Positions 27,116 through 36,432 of a DNA stretch of 64,000 nt are shown piece by piece. The position numbers and the translations under genes were made by a program. The notes beneath the pieces were generated by a model, which worked only from the letters and a program-made list of their open reading frames with translations, did no database searches and was not told the origin of the DNA. Origin of the DNA: Lachnospiraceae bacterium (GTDB lineage Bacteria; Bacillota; Clostridia; Lachnospirales; Lachnospiraceae); assembly GCA_017544835.1 (NCBI GenBank), contig JAFYDI010000114.1, positions 1 to 64,000 on the forward strand, given 5' to 3'. Positions within the stretch are counted from its first letter, which is position 1. Each line of letters begins with the position of its first letter.

Positions 27116-27152
27116 TTTGGTTTACATAACAATTCGATATTGACAAAACGAA

Positions 27153-27179
27153 AGGAGCTTCGAATTATTCGAAGCTCCT
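27153..27179 (-). terminator. Perfect hairpin downstream of csp, probable terminator
   Basis: AGGAGCTTCGAAT pairs perfectly with ATTCGAAGCTCCT around a single T. On the minus strand it is followed by TTCGTTTTG, consistent with termination of the cold-shock gene; on the plus strand there is no T-run. The 186-bp gap between the hisA-like gene and csp holds nothing else that I recognise. Confidence 0.5.
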
Positions 27180-27301
27180 CGTGTACTCATTAGGATTCCC
27201 CTCACTTAAATCAAAAAACAGTATTGCTAATTCTCAATATATTATATAAAGAAAAGGCACATCGTGTAGCTGATTAAGTGTATAAGACGTTAGTACTTAT
27301 C

Positions 27302-27502
27302 TTATAACTTTGTTACGTTAACTGCCTGAGGTCCCTTGGTGCCGTCAACTACGTCGAACTCAACAGCTGCGCCCTCTTCGAGAGACTTGAAGCCTTCCAT
27401 GTTAAGTCCTGAGTAGTGTACGAATACATCCTTGCCTGACTCATCGCAGATGAAACCGTAACCCTTCTGGTTGTTGAACCACTTTACTGTACCTTTGTTC
27501 AT
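27302..27502 (-). CDS. Cold-shock domain protein
   Basis: This 66-aa protein is a single cold-shock domain that binds single-stranded RNA and DNA. It has RNP1 (KGYGFIC) and RNP2 (VFVHYS), the N-terminal GTVKWFN, and the ending [11 protein letters not shown]. The start is ATG at 27502, with GGAGGT eight nt upstream; a longer in-frame ORF extends to 27556 but lacks a ribosome site. The upstream 200 bp are AT-rich, compatible with the long leader usual for csp genes. Confidence 0.96.
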   Translation of the reverse strand: MNKGTVKWFNNQKGYGFICDESGKDVFVHYSGLNMEGFKSLEEGAAVEFDVVDGTKGPQAVNVTKL

Positions 27503-27718
27503 TACAGATACCTCCAAAAATATATATGTTGCCTCGCAACAAGTTAAGAATATCACATCGCTTTTTAAAAGTAAAGCGCTGAAATATATTTTTTATAAAG
27601 ACTTTAGTAAGAAACTGCGAAACGTCTGAATTGCAATAAAATTTGCCATTTTCTAAATATTTTGTTAAAATGTGTAAGATTAGTGCGGAATATTTGTTCT
27701 TTTCCGCCGGAGCAGTGC

Positions 27719-28519
27719 ATGATCAGAAAGAAACGTAAGATTAGAAAACATTATACGATAGCGGTAACCTCCGATTATTCGGTAGACAAGACCAAGTTCT
27801 ATCGCTCGAGATTTAACATCTTTAAATTGTCCGTCTGGACCATGGTGATAGTACTTATTCTCGGAGTGGGACTTATGGCTTTTGAATTCTATGAGGTTAA
27901 CAACATGGAATCAAAGCTGGCGGTTCTACGGGATATCATTACCGAGCAGGACGAGATTATCAATACGCTGGGCAATGAGAAAGCCGAGCTTTCCGCTCAG
28001 AATCAGATCCTTAACAACACCGTAGCCATGGCTCTTAGAGAGAAAGAAAAAGAAGAGGAAGAAAGCGCGGCGCGCCACCTTCCCTCAGCCTTTCCTCTTA
28101 CAGGATCGGCCAATATCAGGGACATTTCCGTTATGGACGAGCCCGAAGAAGAGCTTGCGGGCTACTTTAACTACGACGTAGGCGACAAGTACAACGCCGG
28201 CGGCAGCAAGGCCGTAGAGGAGAACCCCATAACAGTCTTTGAAATGTCGTCGATATCAGACGTAGTTGCCACAGCCGAGGGTACCGTAACCGCGGTTACC
28301 GAAGATGAGATTTTTACAAGGTGCGTAACAATCGACCACGGCAACGGGTATGTAACCATTTATCGTAACAATTCGGACCCCAAGGTGACTGTGGGGGATG
28401 AAGTAGTCAGAGGCGCCATCCTTTACGTAGGCGGTGAAGACAATATATATTTGGGATACCAGATTACCTATAACGGTGAATATCTCGATCCCATGGATGT
28501 TATAGACATAGACGGTTAG
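27719..28519 (+). CDS. Membrane-anchored LytM/M23-like protein with lost catalytic residues
   Basis: The 266-aa protein has a basic cytoplasmic start, one membrane helix (about 38-58, LSVWTMVIVLILGVGLMAF), a coiled coil (about 65-120), an acidic linker, and a C-terminal M23-like beta domain (about 175-262). The M23 fold is visible in TIDHGNGYVTIYRNN and VTVGDEVVRGAILYVGG. However, the zinc site looks lost: no HxxxD motif is seen, and the usual LHFE/LHYQ is LGYQ. It is therefore probably a non-catalytic scaffold, like SpoIIQ-type or EnvC-type regulators. The bactofilin gene follows after 52 nt, a pairing known from other bacteria. ATG 27719 is preferred over the earlier in-frame start at 27662. 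Confidence 0.8.
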   Translation: MIRKKRKIRKHYTIAVTSDYSVDKTKFYRSRFNIFKLSVWTMVIVLILGVGLMAFEFYEVNNMESKLAVLRDIITEQDEIINTLGNEKAELSAQNQILNNTVAMALREKEKEEEESAARHLPSAFPLTGSANIRDISVMDEPEEELAGYFNYDVGDKYNAGGSKAVEENPITVFEMSSISDVVATAEGTVTAVTEDEIFTRCVTIDHGNGYVTIYRNNSDPKVTVGDEVVRGAILYVGGEDNIYLGYQITYNGEYLDPMDVIDIDG

Positions 28520-28571
28520 TGACGGGACTGCCCGGTCACATCAGGTGTAAGTTTTCAGGAGGAAGCAACTT

Positions 28572-28982
28572 ATGGGCAAGAAAGCAGATGAGTACATTGC
28601 AAGCAGGGTTAACAGCGTAATCGGTCGCGGCACCGAGTTTGAAGGCACCATCCGTACCAAGGAGACCATCAGAGTTGAAGGCTTTGTTAAGGGTAACATT
28701 ATTTCCGAAGGCACCGTAATCATCGGTAACGGCGGCAATGTAGACGGTAAGATTGAAGCTACCAACATCTTAGTAGGCGGCGAAGTTCACGGCGAGCTTT
28801 ATGCAAGTGAGAAGATTGAAGCCAATTCCAGCGGACGTATCTTCGGTAACCTTCATACCAAAGGCCTCATAGTAGATGAGAAAGCATTGTTCCAGGGTAC
28901 CTGCGAGATGACCGGCAGAGAAGAAGCGGGTAAAGAAAAAGAAGCTCCCAAGGAAGCCGAGGAAGCCAAGGAAACTGCGTAA
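28572..28982 (+). CDS. Bactofilin
   Basis: This 136-aa cytoskeletal protein polymerises at the membrane into filaments that position cell-wall enzymes. A short N-terminus (about 1-18) precedes the right-handed beta-helix core (about 19-115), with the repeated glycine/valine pattern GTEFEGTIRTKETIRVEGFV, GNIISEGTVIIGNGGNV, ATNILVGGEVHGELYASEKI and SGRIFGNLHTKGLIVDEKA. The C-terminal tail is Glu/Lys/Ala-rich. AGGAGG lies ahead of the ATG. It is co-transcribed with the LytM-like gene, suggesting a shared role in local wall growth. Confidence 0.94.
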   Translation: MGKKADEYIASRVNSVIGRGTEFEGTIRTKETIRVEGFVKGNIISEGTVIIGNGGNVDGKIEATNILVGGEVHGELYASEKIEANSSGRIFGNLHTKGLIVDEKALFQGTCEMTGREEAGKEKEAPKEAEEAKETA

Positions 28983-29017
28983 TTTTCTTTGTAATTTACA
29001 CATGGACAAAAATATAA

Positions 29018-29045
29018 GGGTAGCGTAAGACGCTACCCCATTTTT
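29018..29045 (+). terminator. Terminator of the LytM-like/bactofilin operon
   Basis: GGGTAGCG, TAAGA and CGCTACCC form a tight stem followed by CATTTTT. On the minus strand it would also serve the convergent YerC-type gene. Confidence 0.88.
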
Positions 29046-29055
29046 GTGTCTTAAA

Positions 29056-29343
29056 TTACTTGTTCATGCGGGCAAATACCATGTCGTAACCGTCATTGCC
29101 GTAGTTGAGTGAACGATTCACACGGCTGATGGTGGCGGTCGAAGCACCGGTCTTCTCTGCAATCTCCATGTAGGTATTGCCTGCCTTAAGCATTGACGCT
29201 ACTTCGAAACGCTGGGATAATGAAAGAAGCTCATTAACAGTACATAAATCTTCGAAGAAACTATAGCATTCCTCACGGTTCTTTAAGAGTAAGACGGCAT
29301 CAAAAAGATGATCGACGGCATCTGTCTTAATTTTTTTGTTCAT
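29056..29343 (-). CDS. YerC/YecD-family TrpR-like regulator
   Basis: The 95-aa protein belongs to the TrpR-superfamily YerC/YecD group of Firmicutes. It is all-helical with a helix-turn-helix near the C-terminus (LKAGNTYMEIAEKTGASTATISRVNRSL, about 52-80). The N-terminal part (DHLFDAVLLLKNREECYSFFEDLCTVNELLSLSQRFEVA) matches the family. The ligand and targets are unknown; it lacks evidence for tryptophan binding. It is monocistronic, with GGAGG upstream, and convergent with the bactofilin operon. Confidence 0.92.
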   Translation of the reverse strand: MNKKIKTDAVDHLFDAVLLLKNREECYSFFEDLCTVNELLSLSQRFEVASMLKAGNTYMEIAEKTGASTATISRVNRSLNYGNDGYDMVFARMNK

Positions 29344-29547
29344 TTATAACAACCTCCTGCGAGAAAAATTCCTTTACATGATAAAATTTTACCATACTAA
29401 AGTTTTAAAGTAAAGATGTTTAAAAGAAACTTAACTTTTACTTGTGAAGTAGTTTTGAATACTTTATAATCAAGCGTAGGGGGTAAGACATTAAGTCTTG
29501 CCTGCTATATTGCGCTTATAAAGAACGCGCATTAAGGAACGCGGAAG

Positions 29548-30225
29548 ATGACGATTGATACCAAGGACCTTTTAAACAGCATATTGTCAAGCTTTGACAG
29601 AATGTCTTATATTAAGTCGGACGAAGTGCCGACCATAGACCTTTACATGGACCAGGTTACCACGTTCATGGATGAGAGGCTTAAGAAGAGTACGCGCTAT
29701 CAGGGCGAAGAGAAGCTCATGACCAAGACCATGATCAATAACTACGCCAAGAACGATGTTATTCCTCCCCCTGTACGCAAGAAATACAACAAAGAGCATA
29801 TTCTTGTTTTAATTATGGTTTATTACTTCAAGAGTATACTACAAATAAGCGACATTAAAGAGCTTATGGACCCGATTATCGCGAAGTTTTTCGATAATCG
29901 TAACGGTTTTGCGATAGAGGACGTATATGACGAAATCTTCGCCAATATGGACGAGGATATCGTTAGAGTGCGTGACGAAATTGTGGCTGATTACAATGAA
30001 GCCATGACAACCTTTGAAGATGCTCCCGACCAGGATAAAGATTATTTAAAGCTTTATTCTTTTGTCTGCAAGCTTGGATGCGATGTGTTCGTAAGAAAGC
30101 TTCTCATCGAGAAGATTGTGGACTCTTTAAGAGAGCAGTCTCAGGCGGTTGACGCCAAGACCGGCAAGTCCAAAGATAAAGACAACAAGTATGATGTCAA
30201 TGTAGAGAAAAAGAGTAAGAAATAG
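29548..30225 (+). CDS. DUF1836-domain protein
   Basis: The 225-aa protein contains a DUF1836 domain (about 10-170), seen from ELP-like start IKSDEVPTIDLYMDQVTTFMDERL, the helix-turn-helix-like MTKTMINNYAKNDVIPPPVRKKYNKEHI and LVLIMVYYFKSILQISDIKELM. The tail is Lys-rich and charged. DUF1836 proteins resemble MerR-type DNA-binding folds and are thought to be regulators, but no target is known. It precedes the Hpt protein gene by 66 nt on the same strand. Confidence 0.88.
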   Translation: MTIDTKDLLNSILSSFDRMSYIKSDEVPTIDLYMDQVTTFMDERLKKSTRYQGEEKLMTKTMINNYAKNDVIPPPVRKKYNKEHILVLIMVYYFKSILQISDIKELMDPIIAKFFDNRNGFAIEDVYDEIFANMDEDIVRVRDEIVADYNEAMTTFEDAPDQDKDYLKLYSFVCKLGCDVFVRKLLIEKIVDSLREQSQAVDAKTGKSKDKDNKYDVNVEKKSKK

Positions 30226-30291
30226 CTTAATCGCTAACTGAGAATGTGCTAACGCCGGGGCAGGGGTGAGTCTATGGTAAAGGAGGCACGT

Positions 30292-30645
30292 ATGCAGATC
30301 AAAGATTTGGCAGGTCATGGGTTTGATCTTGACGAGGCTATGGAGTTATGCATAGGCGATGAGGAAATTTACAAAGAGGTCCTTGAAACTGCTTTGGAAG
30401 AGGGAAGAGAGAAGATTCCGCTTCTTAAGAACTTAATGGAGACCGAGGACTATGAACGCTATATCATTGAGGCGCACGGACTTAAGAACGCAGCCAAGCA
30501 GATAGGAGCGAAGAATCTTTCCGAAATTGCCAAGAAATCAGAGCTCGAAGGCAAAGCAGGTCATATTGATTTTATGAAAGAAAACCATGAGAGACTTTTG
30601 GGTGAATACACAAAGGTCGTTAATGTGTTGCAGGAATTGTTCTAA
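30292..30645 (+). CDS. Stand-alone histidine phosphotransfer (Hpt) protein
   Basis: The 117-aa all-helical protein carries the Hpt signature IIEAHGLKNAAKQIGAKNLSEIAKKSEL, where the histidine of AHGLKN (about residue 59) would take the phosphoryl group. Hpt proteins relay phosphate between receiver domains. No kinase or response regulator is adjacent, so it could serve the hybrid kinase at 9218, which lacks its own Hpt domain (inference). The start is ATG 30292 because AAGGAGG lies six nt ahead; an upstream in-frame ATG at 30274 has no ribosome site. Confidence 0.85.
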   Translation: MQIKDLAGHGFDLDEAMELCIGDEEIYKEVLETALEEGREKIPLLKNLMETEDYERYIIEAHGLKNAAKQIGAKNLSEIAKKSELEGKAGHIDFMKENHERLLGEYTKVVNVLQELF

Positions 30646-30659
30646 ACTGCGATAAATTA

Positions 30660-30685
30660 AAGGGCGTCCGATTATCGGGCGCCCT
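30660..30685 (+). terminator. Terminator after the Hpt gene
   Basis: AGGGCGTCCGAT and ATCGGGCGCCCT pair with one G-T and few loop bases, followed by GTTTGT. It separates two convergent genes and may act on both strands. Confidence 0.7.
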
Positions 30686-30715
30686 GTTTGTATGCATATT
30701 TATCAGAAAAAGAAA

Positions 30716-31231
30716 CTATTTCATGGATTCCTTAACTCTCTTAAGCATTTCCTTGTCAATCTTACCGTTGGCTACTGTATCGTCAATCCAAAGCTTAAGT
30801 GAAGCAACGGTAGCGGAAATCTTACCCATCTCTTCCTGAATCTTTAAAAAGTCCCTAAGTTCGTCCTCGGAAATGGTTCCGTCTACGGTAATTTCGATAA
30901 AACGGCTCTTAGCCTTATCAAGTGCGTTTAGAGAAGCAAGAGTCTCAAGCGTAATCTGAGAAAGGTCCTTATAAGTAACTTCCTCAACATATCTTTCTCC
31001 GATGGGACACTCATGTGTGCAATAATAGTTACACAAGGTGGGAGCCTTGTAAACTTCGGCCATTTTAAGAATTTCGTCGGGATGAGGAAGAGATTTCTCA
31101 CTCTCAATCTTCTCGATTCTTTCTGCGGAAACGTATTCCATGAGATTCTCGGCAGCGTCTCTTGTAAGACCTGCGTTCTCACGGCTTATCTGATAAATGT
31201 TTTTGTTTTCCTTGACTGAGCGTTTTCCCAT
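30716..31231 (-). CDS. XRE-like regulator with a cysteine motif
   Basis: The 171-aa protein begins with a Cro/C1-like helix-turn-helix (about 8-60: IYQISRENAGLTRDAAENLMEYVSAERIEKIESEKSLPHPDEILKMAEVY). It then has a cysteine cluster CNYYCTHECPIG (about 67-78) followed by a helical C-terminal region (EVTYKDLSQITLETLASLNAL...DEMLKRVKESM-like). The cysteines could bind metal or respond to redox; this is inference. Similar proteins occur across Lachnospiraceae, but I know no studied member. Monocistronic, convergent with the Hpt gene. Confidence 0.75.
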   Translation of the reverse strand: MGKRSVKENKNIYQISRENAGLTRDAAENLMEYVSAERIEKIESEKSLPHPDEILKMAEVYKAPTLCNYYCTHECPIGERYVEEVTYKDLSQITLETLASLNALDKAKSRFIEITVDGTISEDELRDFLKIQEEMGKISATVASLKLWIDDTVANGKIDKEMLKRVKESMK

Positions 31232-31481
31232 GGTGTACCCCCAAAACTAAATTATAGCTAATGACTCGCCATCACGGACCTAAAATACAGGTACGTGATT
31301 CCTAATAATTAAATTTTTATAAAGAATCTTTACCATTATACACTATTTCTGCGAAAACGCAAATTATAATGAATTATTTTGCACCTTTCTGTGTTTCTTT
31401 TGCCCCTAATCTTTGGTAAGATACATGCATAAACAAAAACGCCCGGGAGTCGGGCATCACATATAAAGGAGAGAATTAAAT

Positions 31482-32447
31482 ATGGCAGCATTATTTTTTG
31501 CAGTACTCTTTTTAATTGTAGGTATTGTATTTACCGTTATTAAAAAGAACATGAACGCAGACGGCGGAAAGGCAGCGTTCTCGGCATTTTCGATAATTGC
31601 ATTCGTACTTGCCGTAGGTTGTTGCGCAGGCGCTTGCGTTAAGGTAGTTCCTACCGGACACACCGGTGTTGTTACCACCTTCGGTAGAGTTGAAGACGTA
31701 ACATACGAAGCAGGTATTAATTTCGTGGCACCTTGGAAAAAGGTCATCAACATGGATAACCGTACACAGAAGTCTTCTTTGTCCCTTAACTGCTTCTCAA
31801 GCGATATCCAGGAAGTTACATTAACTTATACCGTTAACTACCAGATTGATAAGTCAAACGCTCAGATGATTTATAAGACAATCGGTGTTGATTATTTTGA
31901 GAAGGTAGTACAGCCTAAGATTTTGGAAGCTGTTAAAGGTGTATTTGCCCTTTACAATGCAGAAACTCTTATCGCTTCCCGCGGTACTCTTTCTTCACAG
32001 ATTGAGGAGATTTTAAGTAAGTCACTTGAGCAGTACAATGTACAGCTTGTAAGCACCTCCATTGAGGACATTGACTTTACCGATTCCTTCACGGACGCAG
32101 TTGAAGCTAAGCAGGTAGCAGAGCAGAACAAGCTTCGTGCTCAGACAGAACAGGAGCAGGCTATTATTGAAGCAAAAGCAAATGCTGAGAAGGTTACCAT
32201 CGCAGCAGATGCAGATGCTAAGGCTCAGATTATCGCAGCTCAGGCTGATGCAGAGGTTGCTAAGATCGGTGCAGACGCAGCTGAATATCAGGGCCAGAAG
32301 GATGCCGCTATTATGAGCAACTTAGGTGCTATGCTTCAGAAGTATCCCGAACTCGTTGATTACTACTATGTAACCAACTGGAACGGTGAACTTCCCGAGA
32401 CCTACATGGGTGAGAACGCTCACACCATTATGGAGCTCAATAAGTAA
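31482..32447 (+). CDS. SPFH/band 7 (prohibitin-like) membrane protein
   Basis: The 321-aa protein has two N-terminal hydrophobic segments (about 2-20 and 35-52), then the SPFH/prohibitin domain (about 53-230: VPTGHTGVVTTFGRVEDVTYEAGINFVAPW, SSLSLNCFSSDIQEVTLTYTVNYQI, VQPKILEAVKGVFALYNAETLI). A long Ala/Glu/Gln coiled coil follows (about 215-280). Such proteins oligomerise into membrane microdomain cages and often partner with proteases. It is monocistronic; AAAGGAG lies upstream and a bidirectional terminator follows. Confidence 0.93.
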   Translation: MAALFFAVLFLIVGIVFTVIKKNMNADGGKAAFSAFSIIAFVLAVGCCAGACVKVVPTGHTGVVTTFGRVEDVTYEAGINFVAPWKKVINMDNRTQKSSLSLNCFSSDIQEVTLTYTVNYQIDKSNAQMIYKTIGVDYFEKVVQPKILEAVKGVFALYNAETLIASRGTLSSQIEEILSKSLEQYNVQLVSTSIEDIDFTDSFTDAVEAKQVAEQNKLRAQTEQEQAIIEAKANAEKVTIAADADAKAQIIAAQADAEVAKIGADAAEYQGQKDAAIMSNLGAMLQKYPELVDYYYVTNWNGELPETYMGENAHTIMELNK

Positions 32448-32462
32448 TGTAGAGGCTACAAA

Positions 32463-32496
32463 AGAGGCCGGGGGCTTAAAGCCCTCGGCCTTTTAT
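32463..32496 (+). terminator. Terminator between the SPFH gene and the convergent chemoreceptor
   Basis: GAGGCCGGGGGC, TTAAA and GCCCTCGGCCTTTT form a very strong stem. It lies in the 70-bp gap between convergent genes and has A/T flanks on both sides. Confidence 0.88.
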
Positions 32497-32516
32497 AATG
32501 CTTATAATTTAGTGCC

Positions 32517-34529
32517 TTATGACTTGAAGAACTTAATCTCTTCATTGAGCTTCTCTGCAACGCCCTTAAGGTCGTCAGCGGCGCCTGCAAGGGTAGTAAC
32601 GGTAGCGGAAAGCTCTTCCATGGAAGCACCGGTCTCTTCCGAGGATGCTGCGTTCTCTTCGGAGATAGCTGAGAGGGCGCTCATGGTGTCGATAACAACG
32701 TCCTTAGAGGACTTACAGGTTTCGGCACCCTTGGAGATAAGCTCTACGCCTTCTACGGTGCTTTCGATATCGCCAAGCATACCGTTAACGGCTTCAAGAG
32801 TCTCACCGAGAGCAACCTGCTGAGTGTTGTTGCCTTCTTTAACGTCTGCGGCTGCGGATACGGCTGCCTGAGACTGGTTAAGAAGTCTTTCCATTTCAAC
32901 TCTTATTTCATCGGCCATCATCTTGGAATCGTCGGCAAGCTTACCGATTTCTTCAGCAACTACTGCGAATCCGCGACCTGCTTCACCTGCTCTTGCAGCT
33001 TCGATGGAAGCGTTAAGAGATAACAGGTTAGTCTGTGTAGCAATAGAGGTAATTCCCTCGACCTTTTCATTGATGCTGTTAACAGCGGCCTCGGTATCAG
33101 CGATGGTCTTGGAGATTTCATCAATCTTGGCAGTCATTTCATGCGAAGAATCCTGTAATGATGAAAGTGACTTGCTGGAAATTTCCGATGCTTTCTTCAT
33201 CTTGCCCGCAAGCTCCGAAAGTGACTCAGCGGAGTGTTCTACATCGCCTACAGCCTCGCTGATGTAACCTACGTTAACGGTAGCATCCTGAATTTCTTCG
33301 GCCTGCTGGGTAGCGCCGGTAGCGATTTCCTGAACTGCGTTGGATACATCCTCGGCGGTTTGCGATATCTGATTGGCCATGTCGGAAAGATTGTCTGAGG
33401 ACTTGCCCACATTGGTTGCCGACGCTTTAATATTGGCAACAATCTCACCAAGCTTCTCGATAACCGAGTTCATAGCGCGGGAGATGGAACCGAACTCATC
33501 CTTTCTCCCACTGTAACCTTCAACTGCGCTGAAGCGTCCGTCCGAAAGAGCGGAGAGAGAGGTGTTAACTGCCTGAATAGGATTGATAAAGCTTCTTGCC
33601 ATAATTACGGAAATTACAACCGCTACAGCCAAAAGAACAACACCAACCGCAATAACAATCATTGCGGCCTGTCTTGCTGCGGACATGACGGTCTTTTCGC
33701 TTACAACCGTACATACCACGTAATTGGAAACGGGTTCTTTAACATAGGAAAGATATGCTACTTCGCCGTTACCGATGTCGCCCAAGTAGAAGCCTTCGTC
33801 CTTGCCTGATGTGAAGAACTCGGCTTTGTCTCTCATTTCTTCTTCGCGACCGCCGTCACCGCCGATAGAATACTGTGAGTGAGCGGCTACCTGACCGTTT
33901 CTGTCTACTAAGAATGCGTGATCGGCTTCTTTGGCAAGCATATCGTGGAAACCTTCAAGGTCGTAGTTACGATGCACGATACCAAGAATCTTGTCGCCGT
34001 CTTTAATGGGAGTCGAGCAGGTTATAATGCGTCGACCTGTTGTCTTGCTGACATTTATGCATGATACAAAATCTTCACCCTTGATGGCTGCCTGGAAATA
34101 GTCTCTCTCGGCAACGCTTACAAAATCTCCTTTACCTCTTGCAATCTGCATACCGGTGGTGTCGGTAATCGAAGTGTTTTCTCCGTCTCCAAGCACCTCA
34201 TCGCAACCTGCAAGTGTATTCTGCACCGCATCATAAGGAATGCCGCCTTCGCCCTTTACGAAATTAAGAATCGTCGGGTTAACGGCAAGTGTCTTGATGA
34301 TAGTCATATTGGTGTTGATAATTGAAGCAAATCTGTCTTCAATATACCAAGCCTGCCATTCCTGCGAATCCTGCGCGTCTTTAAGCGCCTTATTAGTGGA
34401 AGTAATGTAACTTACAACAATTGCGACAATAAGCGGAATTGCCGTGACAAGTACCATGATGACAATAAGTTTTGTTTTGATACTGTCTTTTAAACTGATT
34501 TTCTGGGTATTTTCTGAATTACCGGCCAT
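32517..34529 (-). CDS. Methyl-accepting chemotaxis protein
   Basis: The 670-aa transmembrane chemoreceptor has a first membrane helix (about 18-40), a dCache-type extracellular ligand domain (about 45-285; [31 protein letters not shown] and [17 protein letters not shown]), a second membrane helix (about 293-315) and a HAMP domain. The cytoplasmic signalling domain has the conserved hairpin tip [38 protein letters not shown]. No che or flagellar genes are in the window. The ligand cannot be told from sequence. The ribosome site GGAGGAG precedes ATG 34529. Monocistronic. Confidence 0.95.
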   Translation of the reverse strand: MAGNSENTQKISLKDSIKTKLIVIMVLVTAIPLIVAIVVSYITSTNKALKDAQDSQEWQAWYIEDRFASIINTNMTIIKTLAVNPTILNFVKGEGGIPYDAVQNTLAGCDEVLGDGENTSITDTTGMQIARGKGDFVSVAERDYFQAAIKGEDFVSCINVSKTTGRRIITCSTPIKDGDKILGIVHRNYDLEGFHDMLAKEADHAFLVDRNGQVAAHSQYSIGGDGGREEEMRDKAEFFTSGKDEGFYLGDIGNGEVAYLSYVKEPVSNYVVCTVVSEKTVMSAARQAAMIVIAVGVVLLAVAVVISVIMARSFINPIQAVNTSLSALSDGRFSAVEGYSGRKDEFGSISRAMNSVIEKLGEIVANIKASATNVGKSSDNLSDMANQISQTAEDVSNAVQEIATGATQQAEEIQDATVNVGYISEAVGDVEHSAESLSELAGKMKKASEISSKSLSSLQDSSHEMTAKIDEISKTIADTEAAVNSINEKVEGITSIATQTNLLSLNASIEAARAGEAGRGFAVVAEEIGKLADDSKMMADEIRVEMERLLNQSQAAVSAAADVKEGNNTQQVALGETLEAVNGMLGDIESTVEGVELISKGAETCKSSKDVVIDTMSALSAISEENAASSEETGASMEELSATVTTLAGAADDLKGVAEKLNEEIKFFKS

Positions 34530-34743
34530 ATATCTCCTCCTCTGAAGAGTATGCTTTTACCTAAGTCCGCGATACATATATCATAATTGTCTCCTATTAA
34601 CAGAAAGAAAAAGAAATTGCCACACATTTGCGTGGTTTTGTGATATTCTGATGTAAATAAACAGTGAAAAGAATAATTGTCCGGGGCGAAGCAATATATA
34701 AAGCACAAATTGACAGAGATATCTGTATAAGAGAAAAGAAAAT

Positions 34744-35673
34744 ATGCTTGAAAAGATTATCAGAAACTATACAGAGGATGATATTGTGTCCGTAAGCCCT
34801 GTCGGCGAGGGGCATATTAACGATACTTATCTGGTGGTAACGCCGGCTTCGAGGTTTATATGCCAGCGCATTAAGATCGGAATGGATATAGGGAAGCTTG
34901 AACATAATTTTAAACTCTATTCGGAGGCGCTTAAGGCTGCGGGGATGTGCTTCCCCGATTGGTTAAAGAACCGTGACGGTAAGTATTATGTGACAGATGA
35001 AAACGGTGGCTGTTGGCGTATGTATCCGTTTATAGAGGGGGATATACTGAGTGCGCCGTTGACCGGTGAGAATCGTTATGCTTGCGGGCAGGGGCTTGCG
35101 ACGATGCATAAGATTCTCGGCACGATTCAAGGAGAACTTCAGGCGGTTTACCCGGGGCTTAACGATTTAAGCCATTATTATGACGAATACTTGAGGACGA
35201 TAAACGGAGCCGGCCCGGCAAAAGAAAATCGTGACGCAGCTATTGAAGCAACCATCGAGGGTAAGATAGCGGACATGCTTGCGGTTACTTTAGAGGAGAT
35301 GGCGCCGGTGCATGCGGATGCGAAGCTTTCAAACATTCTTTTTAGAGACGGTAAGGTTATCGGATTTATCGATATGGATACGGTGATGCAGGGCGCTCCG
35401 ACAGAGGATGTGGCAGATTGCATACGCTCGTGTTGCGTAAGAGACGGGCATTTAGATAAAGAGTCGGCGGAGGCGGTTGCGGACGGATACGAAAGTGTTG
35501 CCGGCAATAAGTTCACGAGGAAAGAACTTAAGCGTGCATTTGACAAGATATGCTTTACGCTGGCTTTAAGGTACTATACCGATACGATATCCGGCGGCGG
35601 ACATTTTAGAGAACATTACCCGGGCGACCGTTTGGACAAGGCGCGAAGCCTCATTAAGACGACGTGGGATTAA
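34744..35673 (+). CDS. APH-fold kinase, NahK-like N-acetylhexosamine kinase
   Basis: This 309-aa protein has the aminoglycoside-phosphotransferase kinase fold: the N-terminal VSPVGEGHINDTYLV, the catalytic loop HADAKLSNILF (about residue 196) and the metal-binding GFIDMDTVM. The glycine-rich start and DMDT motif fit NahK (N-acetylhexosamine 1-kinase of bifidobacterial galacto-N-biose/lacto-N-biose use) better than antibiotic kinases. Substrate assignment is inference. It is followed by a SIMPL gene after 18 nt. The window's fucosidase cassette also suggests host-glycan use, but is 21 kb away. Confidence 0.75.
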   Translation: MLEKIIRNYTEDDIVSVSPVGEGHINDTYLVVTPASRFICQRIKIGMDIGKLEHNFKLYSEALKAAGMCFPDWLKNRDGKYYVTDENGGCWRMYPFIEGDILSAPLTGENRYACGQGLATMHKILGTIQGELQAVYPGLNDLSHYYDEYLRTINGAGPAKENRDAAIEATIEGKIADMLAVTLEEMAPVHADAKLSNILFRDGKVIGFIDMDTVMQGAPTEDVADCIRSCCVRDGHLDKESAEAVADGYESVAGNKFTRKELKRAFDKICFTLALRYYTDTISGGGHFREHYPGDRLDKARSLIKTTWD

Positions 35674-35691
35674 TAAATAGGGAGGTTACTT

Positions 35692-36357
35692 ATGGACAGA
35701 ACTATCAAGGTTACAGGTAAGGGCAAGATTTCGGTGGCACCCGACATGATAAGACTTCTTATCACGCAGACCAAGACCGAGAAAACATACGAAAAGGCGG
35801 TTAAAGCCTCCGCCGAGCAAAAGAAAGTCATCACCGACGCATTTTTGCAGCTTGGCTTTAAGAAGGAGGATTTAAAGACACTTTCTTTTGACGTGGAAGC
35901 CAGGTATGAAGGATACGAAGCCAAGGATAAGTCCTGGAAGCAAAGACTTGTGGGCTACAGATTTAAACACAGAATGAAACTTGAGTTCCCCAAAGACAAC
36001 GAACTTCTCGGCAAGGCTCTCGGTACCATGGCGACCATCAAGGGCGAGCCCGAGTTCTCGATTCAATATTTTGTCAAGGACAAAGAAGCTGTTAAGAACA
36101 AGCTCCTTGCGGGCGCAGTTAAAGACTCCAAGGAGAAAGCGAGCGCCCTTACCAAGGCAGCAGGCGTGAAGCTCGGAGAGATAGTGCACATAAACTATTC
36201 CTGGGACGAGGTAGATATCTCGGTAACACCCGTAGCTCCCATGATGCTTAAATCAGTTGAGAGAGGCATATGTAACTCCGTTTCCGTAGACCTTGACATT
36301 GAGGCCGCCGACATAGACGTTGAAGATACCGTGACGGTTATCTGGGAAATTAAATAG
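35692..36357 (+). CDS. SIMPL-domain (DUF541) protein
   Basis: The 221-aa protein has a SIMPL domain (formerly DUF541): ITKVTGKGKISVAPDMIRLLITQTK-like start, LGFKKEDLKTLSFDVEARYEG, YRFKHRMKLEFPKD, and the end AADIDVEDTVTVIWEI. Unlike most SIMPL proteins, which carry a signal peptide, this one has none visible and would be cytoplasmic. The function is unknown. It lies 18 nt after the NahK-like kinase with GGGAGG upstream, so the two are probably co-transcribed. Confidence 0.88.
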   Translation: MDRTIKVTGKGKISVAPDMIRLLITQTKTEKTYEKAVKASAEQKKVITDAFLQLGFKKEDLKTLSFDVEARYEGYEAKDKSWKQRLVGYRFKHRMKLEFPKDNELLGKALGTMATIKGEPEFSIQYFVKDKEAVKNKLLAGAVKDSKEKASALTKAAGVKLGEIVHINYSWDEVDISVTPVAPMMLKSVERGICNSVSVDLDIEAADIDVEDTVTVIWEIK

Positions 36358-36432
36358 AAGTGTCGACTCTACCAAGCGTAGGTACCGCCCCCGTGAGACA
36401 GGCATTACAATCGTAGCATGGAGGAATTGATT

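Noticed and set aside
34744..35673. Aminoglycoside resistance kinase
   Set aside because: The GEGHINDTY and DMDT motifs and the genomic context fit sugar (NahK-like) kinases; nothing suggests drug resistance.
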